Below, in pieces: positions 59,413-64,000 of a stretch of DNA of 64,000 nucleotides (positions are counted from its first letter, which is position 1; the number at the start of each line of letters is the position of its first letter). Source of the stretch: Spirosoma sordidisoli (GTDB taxonomy: Bacteria; Bacteroidota; Bacteroidia; Cytophagales; Spirosomataceae). Position numbers and translations under genes: made by a program. The stretch covers positions 248,001-312,000 of the forward strand of contig NZ_SBLB01000001.1 in NCBI RefSeq assembly GCF_004138325.1, written 5' to 3'. The notes below the pieces were generated by a model. That model made no database searches. It saw only the letters and a program-made list of their open reading frames with translations, and was not told where the DNA came from.

Positions 59413-62400
59413 ATGAATCCAATCCTATTTGAAGACCTTGTTGATGTTCAGTCCTTCCAGAAGGCGCTGAATAGCCTTGAATCAGCTAATGCCCGCTGGG
59501 CCGACGCTGCGGTACTCCAAAACGAGCGCATCAAAAAGAGCCAGGCCGAACTGAACGCCGAGTTGACCAAACAGCGGAACCTCATCGCGCAACTCAACAA
59601 TAAGCAACAGGGCGCTGTCGAGACCGTAACCGGACTGAAAGACGACGTTGCTGGCCTGACAACGGCCTATCGGCAGAACAACGACCAACTCAAACGTAAC
59701 GAGCAGTTCCTGCAGAACAACAACAAGGTTGTTGATCAGATGCAGAAGCGCCTGGCCACGTTGTCGGCCGAGTACGCCAAGCTCGATTTGTCCCAGAAGG
59801 CCGATGTCAAGCGCAAAAAGGAGATCGAGCGGGAACTGACCCAGACCACCCGGGCGTACAACTCCCTGATTCGCGTTACCAACACCGCCACCAAAGCCAC
59901 AGAATCGGCGGAGCGTTCGTATGATCGCCTTAATCAAGAGACCAAGCAACTGCGGGCTCAGCTGCGGGCGTTGGATAATGTATTTGAGACGAATACACTA
60001 AAAATCAATAACAATAATAAGGCTGCGGCCGAGCTGTTGGCACGTATTCAAGCGAATGATCGGGCACTTCGGCAGCTGGATGCTCAGATGGGTATTCAAA
60101 CCCGCAGTTCGAGTAATTACGGGACGTCGTTGAAAAATGTAGCCTCCAATGCACTACTAACAGCGGGTAGCCTGATTGGTATTACTTCGGCGCTGGATGC
60201 AGTGCAGATGGGGCTGGGCATCATTGCAGACATGGAGCGCGTTAATTCGGCACTCAAAGCTGTATCTAAAGACTCTGCCGATTTTCAGCAAACCCAAAAA
60301 TTTCTCCTAACAACGGCCAACGATCTGGGTCTGCGGTATGATGTGCTGGCAAAATCCTACAAGGGACTAAAGGCAGCGACAAACAACACCGCCTTAGAGG
60401 GTAAGGCCACGCAGCAAATATTTTCCGGACTCGTACGGTCGGGGGCGGCTCTAAAACTATCTAATGAGGAGATAGAGGGCGCAATAAAGGCTGTAGAGCA
60501 GATGATGTCCAAAGGCAAAGTGACTGCGGAGGAGCTTCGCGGCCAGCTGGCGGAACGTCTACCCGGCGCTATGCGACTACTGGCCGAAGCTACGGGCCTT
60601 TCTGAAGTCGAGTTAAACAAAATGATGGAGAAGGGGGAGCTACTGGCTGTTAATGTCCTTCCTCAGCTAGCGGATCAGCTGGATAAGACTTACGGCAAAG
60701 ATGCGCAGAACAATTTGGCGTCTATGGCGGGCGGCTGGAATGTGCTCACAAATGAAGTACATCTATTCCTGGCTGCACTTAACGATGACGGGGCTATCGA
60801 CCGAACAGCTACCAATATTACTGGTATGATTGCCGATACGCTGCGGGGTATGCGGGCTGCGGTGCGGTCGTCGGACTGGAAAACGTTTTTTGGTGCCTTG
60901 GCTAGCTATACCGGCATGGGTATGGTCATTCCCGGCATTGGCGACGAAGCCGTAAAGCAAGTAGGTCGCAATTCGCGCAATGAAAAAGTAGTCAATCAGT
61001 ATCAGTCTATGTCTATAGATCAGCGTAAGGCTCGTCGTGAGATTACGCAGGATGCCATTGCCCGCGACGAAAATCTACTTAATACAACGTATAAGGATTC
61101 TATTTTCGGCGGTAACAAATCCAAAGTAGAGGATCGGATTAAGGAGAATAAACAGCTTCTGGAAAAGCTGAACAAGGCAGAAAAAGACGTCCGTCGTCAG
61201 CAGCGTAAGGATAATGAGCAGGAGGAAATCAATGCACAGCGCAAGGCAGCGACCAATAAGGCGGCTGAAGCGGAGCGGCAGGCCAAAGAAGCAAAAGCCC
61301 GCGCTGCTGCGCGAACAAAGGCCGAAGTTGAGGCTGATCGTCAGTTGAGCGAATCTCTGTCAGTTAGCAAGGCTAATACAGGTAATCAGCTAGCGGGGCT
61401 TTCCAATGACAAGCAGGATGGGTTGCTTTCGGAGCAGGATTTCATTGAGCAGCGGCAGAAAATCACCCTCGCCGGTATCGCCGAACGGCAGGGTTTGCTC
61501 ATAAAGGCGGGCAAGAAAGAAACCGACGATTACAAAAAGCTGCTGGCCGAAAAGTTGGAAGCCGAAACGCAGTACAAACGTGACCTGCTCAAAATACGAC
61601 TTGCCGACAGCAGACAGAGCACCGCCAACGCATTAGGGCAATTGTCGGCAGACAAAGAAGATGGTACTGTATCGGAGGCTGAGTTTGTAGAGCGCCGGAA
61701 TGCTATAACCGTCGGCGGTATACAGGACCGGCAGCGTATTCTGGAAGAGGCTGGCTTGCAGGAAAGTAAACTGTATCGTGATGCCGAATCGGAGATTCTG
61801 GACGCCAGCGCCGATTATTATAAAGATAGGCTTAAGATCGCAAAGGCGGGGTGGAAGGCTGAGTTAGCCGAATTAAACGATGCATTCAAAGAGATTGATG
61901 GCGAAACGGCAGCGAACTATCAAGACCAGTTGGTGGAGCTGCAACGCTTCTACGATAAAAGGCGCGCAGAGGTTCAGAAGAATGTAAACAATGGGCGTAT
62001 ATCGGAGAGTGAAGGCAAGGCACAGTTGGCCGGTATAGACTTAGATCAGCTAAGGGATGAAATTACGGCTCTGGGCTTTTTCTACGAACAGGACCGGCAA
62101 CTCAGCGAGCAGGCAACGGCTGAAAAAATAAACCACCTCGAGGAGTGGAAAGAAACCGGCATCAAGACTGCGGCTGAGATGTTGGAGGCTGACCGGCAGA
62201 TTGCGGCCATCAAAAAAGCCCGGGAGGAAGAAGCCGCTAAAGACAAAAAGCGACTTGATAAAGAGGTAGCGGATAACGCGATAAGTCAATCCAAGCGCAA
62301 AACCGATAAGGAAATAGCGAATGATGAAAAGGTAGCTACGAAGCGGAAGCAGTTAACCGACTTTGCTTTACAGCTAACACAGGTAGTGGGCGACGGCCTT

Positions 62401-63156
62401 TTTGATGCAGAAAAGCAGCGTACCCAAAACAAGATTACGGCCCTTGAAAAACAAAAGGAGGCCGAGTTGCAGGCGGTTGGGGGCAACGAATCGGCGAAGG
62501 CTGCTATCGAAAGGAAGTACGATGAGCAGCGGAAAAGGCTGATGCGTCAGCAGGATATACAAACCCGTCAGAAAGCTATTTTTGATATAATCCTGGCAGC
62601 GGCCGTAAACATTGCCAAAAATCCGGCCCTCGCGCTGTTTACGGGCGGGCTTGCTCTGGCTCAGATTGCTATTGTCCAAAGCCAACCGCTCCCAGCTTAC
62701 AAAGACGGCCGTGGGGCTGGTGACACGTACGAAGGCCCAGCGCTGGCCGGTGAAGCCGGGAAAGAGCTACTGGTACGCGACAACAAGGCGTCGTTGATTG
62801 ATAAACCCTCTATTCTAAACGTCAAAAAGGGCGACATTATCTATCCCAATCACATCACAGAGCGGCTTTTACGGGGTGAGTACCGGGAAGGCAGCCAAAT
62901 CATGGAACGTAGCCGTGTGGCAGGCCAAACGGTTGCGCAACTGTCGCAGGGTCGCGATGCGTACCAGGCGAAACTAATCGCATCAGCGTTCCATGCTGGC
63001 CCCACGGCCGGAGCCATCGGTAAAGCCGTAGGGGATGCTATAGCCAAGCACCCCAAATTTCACCTCACGTTCGACCGGAACGGGTTCAATGTGAGCCAGC
63101 ATGACGCCAACACCCGAATTATTCAACAGCGCAACAAACACCAGTTGGGCAAGTGA
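59413..63156 (+). CDS. Tape measure protein 2
   Basis: From ATG 59413 the protein has 1247 residues. Its first ~190 and last ~150 residues are close copies of tape measure protein 1, also at DNA level, and the tape-measure domain (about 265-420, EELRGQLAERLPGAMRLLAE) is related. The middle differs, with two extra repeated segments containing LSNDKQDGLLSEQDFIEQRQ and LSADKEDGTVSEAEFVERRN. The predicted tail would be about 10% longer than with protein 1 by the usual length relation. It reads opposite to the other tail genes. Confidence 0.92.
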   Translation: MNPILFEDLVDVQSFQKALNSLESANARWADAAVLQNERIKKSQAELNAELTKQRNLIAQLNNKQQGAVETVTGLKDDVAGLTTAYRQNNDQLKRNEQFLQNNNKVVDQMQKRLATLSAEYAKLDLSQKADVKRKKEIERELTQTTRAYNSLIRVTNTATKATESAERSYDRLNQETKQLRAQLRALDNVFETNTLKINNNNKAAAELLARIQANDRALRQLDAQMGIQTRSSSNYGTSLKNVASNALLTAGSLIGITSALDAVQMGLGIIADMERVNSALKAVSKDSADFQQTQKFLLTTANDLGLRYDVLAKSYKGLKAATNNTALEGKATQQIFSGLVRSGAALKLSNEEIEGAIKAVEQMMSKGKVTAEELRGQLAERLPGAMRLLAEATGLSEVELNKMMEKGELLAVNVLPQLADQLDKTYGKDAQNNLASMAGGWNVLTNEVHLFLAALNDDGAIDRTATNITGMIADTLRGMRAAVRSSDWKTFFGALASYTGMGMVIPGIGDEAVKQVGRNSRNEKVVNQYQSMSIDQRKARREITQDAIARDENLLNTTYKDSIFGGNKSKVEDRIKENKQLLEKLNKAEKDVRRQQRKDNEQEEINAQRKAATNKAAEAERQAKEAKARAAARTKAEVEADRQLSESLSVSKANTGNQLAGLSNDKQDGLLSEQDFIEQRQKITLAGIAERQGLLIKAGKKETDDYKKLLAEKLEAETQYKRDLLKIRLADSRQSTANALGQLSADKEDGTVSEAEFVERRNAITVGGIQDRQRILEEAGLQESKLYRDAESEILDASADYYKDRLKIAKAGWKAELAELNDAFKEIDGETAANYQDQLVELQRFYDKRRAEVQKNVNNGRISESEGKAQLAGIDLDQLRDEITALGFFYEQDRQLSEQATAEKINHLEEWKETGIKTAAEMLEADRQIAAIKKAREEEAAKDKKRLDKEVADNAISQSKRKTDKEIANDEKVATKRKQLTDFALQLTQVVGDGLFDAEKQRTQNKITALEKQKEAELQAVGGNESAKAAIERKYDEQRKRLMRQQDIQTRQKAIFDIILAAAVNIAKNPALALFTGGLALAQIAIVQSQPLPAYKDGRGAGDTYEGPALAGEAGKELLVRDNKASLIDKPSILNVKKGDIIYPNHITERLLRGEYREGSQIMERSRVAGQTVAQLSQGRDAYQAKLIASAFHAGPTAGAIGKAVGDAIAKHPKFHLTFDRNGFNVSQHDANTRIIQQRNKHQLGK

Positions 63157-63162
63157 GGCTGC

Positions 63163-63206
63163 CTAATAATTACCTCACAAACTTCTTAATGTGAGGTAAT
63201 TATTAG
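63163..63206. terminator. 17-bp inverted repeat between convergent genes
   Basis: CTAATAATTACCTCACA and its perfect inverse (63190-63206) close a 10-nt loop that contains the TAA stop codon of the leftward lipoprotein gene (63186-63188). It lies 7 nt past the tape-measure stop. It is AT-rich, without a T-run, but is well placed to end both transcripts. Confidence 0.65.
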
Positions 63207-63779
63207 CTTCCAAGAATCATACCGCCCATCTTCAAAAACGTTCTCTACACGAAAGTGGGCGGTATCTTTTCTATATTCCTTTCCAGTTCTTAAGGCTGTA
63301 GATAAACCAGCTGGCATTGGCTCCCCTATCAGATTAAACGTTTTACGGGCTGCACTTTCATACTTTGACAAGGCAGTAGACTTGCTACTCATATTGGGTA
63401 TATTCACTTTTAACTTCAAAGTTTCAATGTGCCCTTCCGCTGGCGACTCCAAATATAAGGCCAGGTTATTGAGTATGCCACCTATACCTGGTGTACCAAA
63501 TTCGTAAAAGTCTGATGCCGCTATCCAGCCAAAGCCTTCATCAAAACGCCACCGGCGTAAAGCACCAATACCCACAGCGCTCAGTTTCTGTCGGCAGTCA
63601 TCTACGTTATTAAAGAGATCAATTTTGCGAGGTGGCGGCTCTGGAGCGGCTTCAATCTGAGAGAGAAGCGTAGAATCTTCAGCAGAATAACTCTTTGGCC
63701 GCTCGACTGTTGTCTGAGTTGGAGACGAGCAAGAAACGACGGTGCTTGAAGCTAAAATAGCCAAAATGAGCCTTAACAT
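63186..63779 (-). CDS. Lipoprotein of unknown function
   Basis: The 197-residue protein has a lipoprotein signal (MLRLILAILASSTVVSCSSP, Cys17) and a globular domain with GFGWIAASDFYEFGTPGIGG and several charged helices. No family recognised. It could be a lysogenic-conversion gene changing the cell surface. Its last codons lie within the terminator hairpin. Confidence 0.75.
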   Translation of the reverse strand: MLRLILAILASSTVVSCSSPTQTTVERPKSYSAEDSTLLSQIEAAPEPPPRKIDLFNNVDDCRQKLSAVGIGALRRWRFDEGFGWIAASDFYEFGTPGIGGILNNLALYLESPAEGHIETLKLKVNIPNMSSKSTALSKYESAARKTFNLIGEPMPAGLSTALRTGKEYRKDTAHFRVENVFEDGRYDSWKLIITSH

Positions 63780-63966
63780 GATGTGGAATATTAATGATGT
63801 GTATTAAGTGTACGAATTTAAGCCGACGGTTAGCGATATGCCTACATCGGTTTGAGGGTGCTAACCTAATGCCCAAAAGCCAAAAAAGTACCTCTACAAA
63901 TCAAATAAGTATATCATTACCTTTATGTATTATCGCCAATAGTGATTATTAAACGCTTTAGACAGT
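63780..63966. other. AT-rich divergent gap before the right edge
   Basis: This 187-nt stretch separates the leftward lipoprotein from a rightward frame starting at 63967. It is very AT-rich from 63890 on and should hold both promoters. No exact consensus was found. Confidence 0.4.
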
Positions 63967-64000
63967 ATGGGCAAATACATAAGTACAGAGGAGTTCTTAA
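63967..64000 (+). CDS. Start of a rightward gene cut by the window edge
   Basis: ATG 63967 opens MGKYISTEEFL and the frame remains open at the edge. Eleven codons are too few to judge identity; AT-rich upstream DNA is compatible with a promoter. Confidence 0.35.
   Translation, partial: MGKYISTEEFL

Overview
The window looks like a chromosomal segment of a Bacteroidota bacterium of the Cytophagales (Spirosoma-like; this is an inference). The reasons are a SusC/SusD pair, TonB receptors with carboxypeptidase-regulatory-like N-termini, genes without Shine-Dalgarno sites, and several promoters matching the phylum-specific TTTG / TAnnTTTG pattern. It falls into two parts: chromosome from 1 to about 23.3 kb, and a prophage from 23.3 kb to the right edge, which is cut by the window.

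Chromosome. Leftward at the left end are a SusD lipoprotein (partial), SusC, and a second TonB-dependent receptor. Next come a CHASE3 histidine kinase with an overlapping CheY-like regulator, the HslV protease and an Lrp/AsnC regulator. Divergent from the regulator is a compact transcription unit with promoter, tRNA-like fold and strong terminator (about 11.12-11.44 kb) that I cannot assign to a known RNA. lepA, a porin-amt nitrogen-uptake pair, a 2[4Fe-4S] ferredoxin divergent from a LuxC-like acyl-CoA reductase, and a cluster of three alpha/beta-hydrolase esterases, a GH16 glycosidase and a DinB-like protein follow.

Prophage. A leftward tyrosine integrase and an S24 repressor with two HTH motifs face a rightward early region (25.9-33.9 kb) of small overlapping genes. 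This region holds an initiator with an internal iteron array and AT-rich stretch (probable origin), a DnaC-like ATPase, a VRR-NUC nuclease, a DUF4494-like protein and an ASCH protein. The leftward late operon, read from 59.3 kb down to 34.3 kb, carries tail-assembly chaperones joined by a probable -1 frameshift (A AAA AAG), baseplate and fibre proteins (three with Sec signal peptides), an SGNH hydrolase, a holin candidate, coiled-coil membrane proteins and an M15 endolysin. Two paralogous tape-measure genes lie on the opposite (+) strand, each starting from a near-identical divergent control region. Between them are a SHOCT protein, a YoeB-type toxin-antitoxin pair and a second immunity module: an XRE regulator, an S24-like protein without the usual lysine, and an AntA-type antirepressor interrupted by an in-frame TGA inside a perfect hairpin, followed by an HNH protein. 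Terminase, portal and capsid genes are not visible and presumably lie beyond 64 kb.

The most unusual signals are: (1) a CACTACCGGACGGTG element found upstream of all five late start codons, always in gene orientation and able to pair with bases next to the ATG; (2) three arrays of 12-nt TTGYAAAT repeats next to regulatory genes; (3) the tRNA-like RNA unit; (4) the stop codon within a hairpin in the antirepressor; (5) the duplicated, inverted tape-measure genes.
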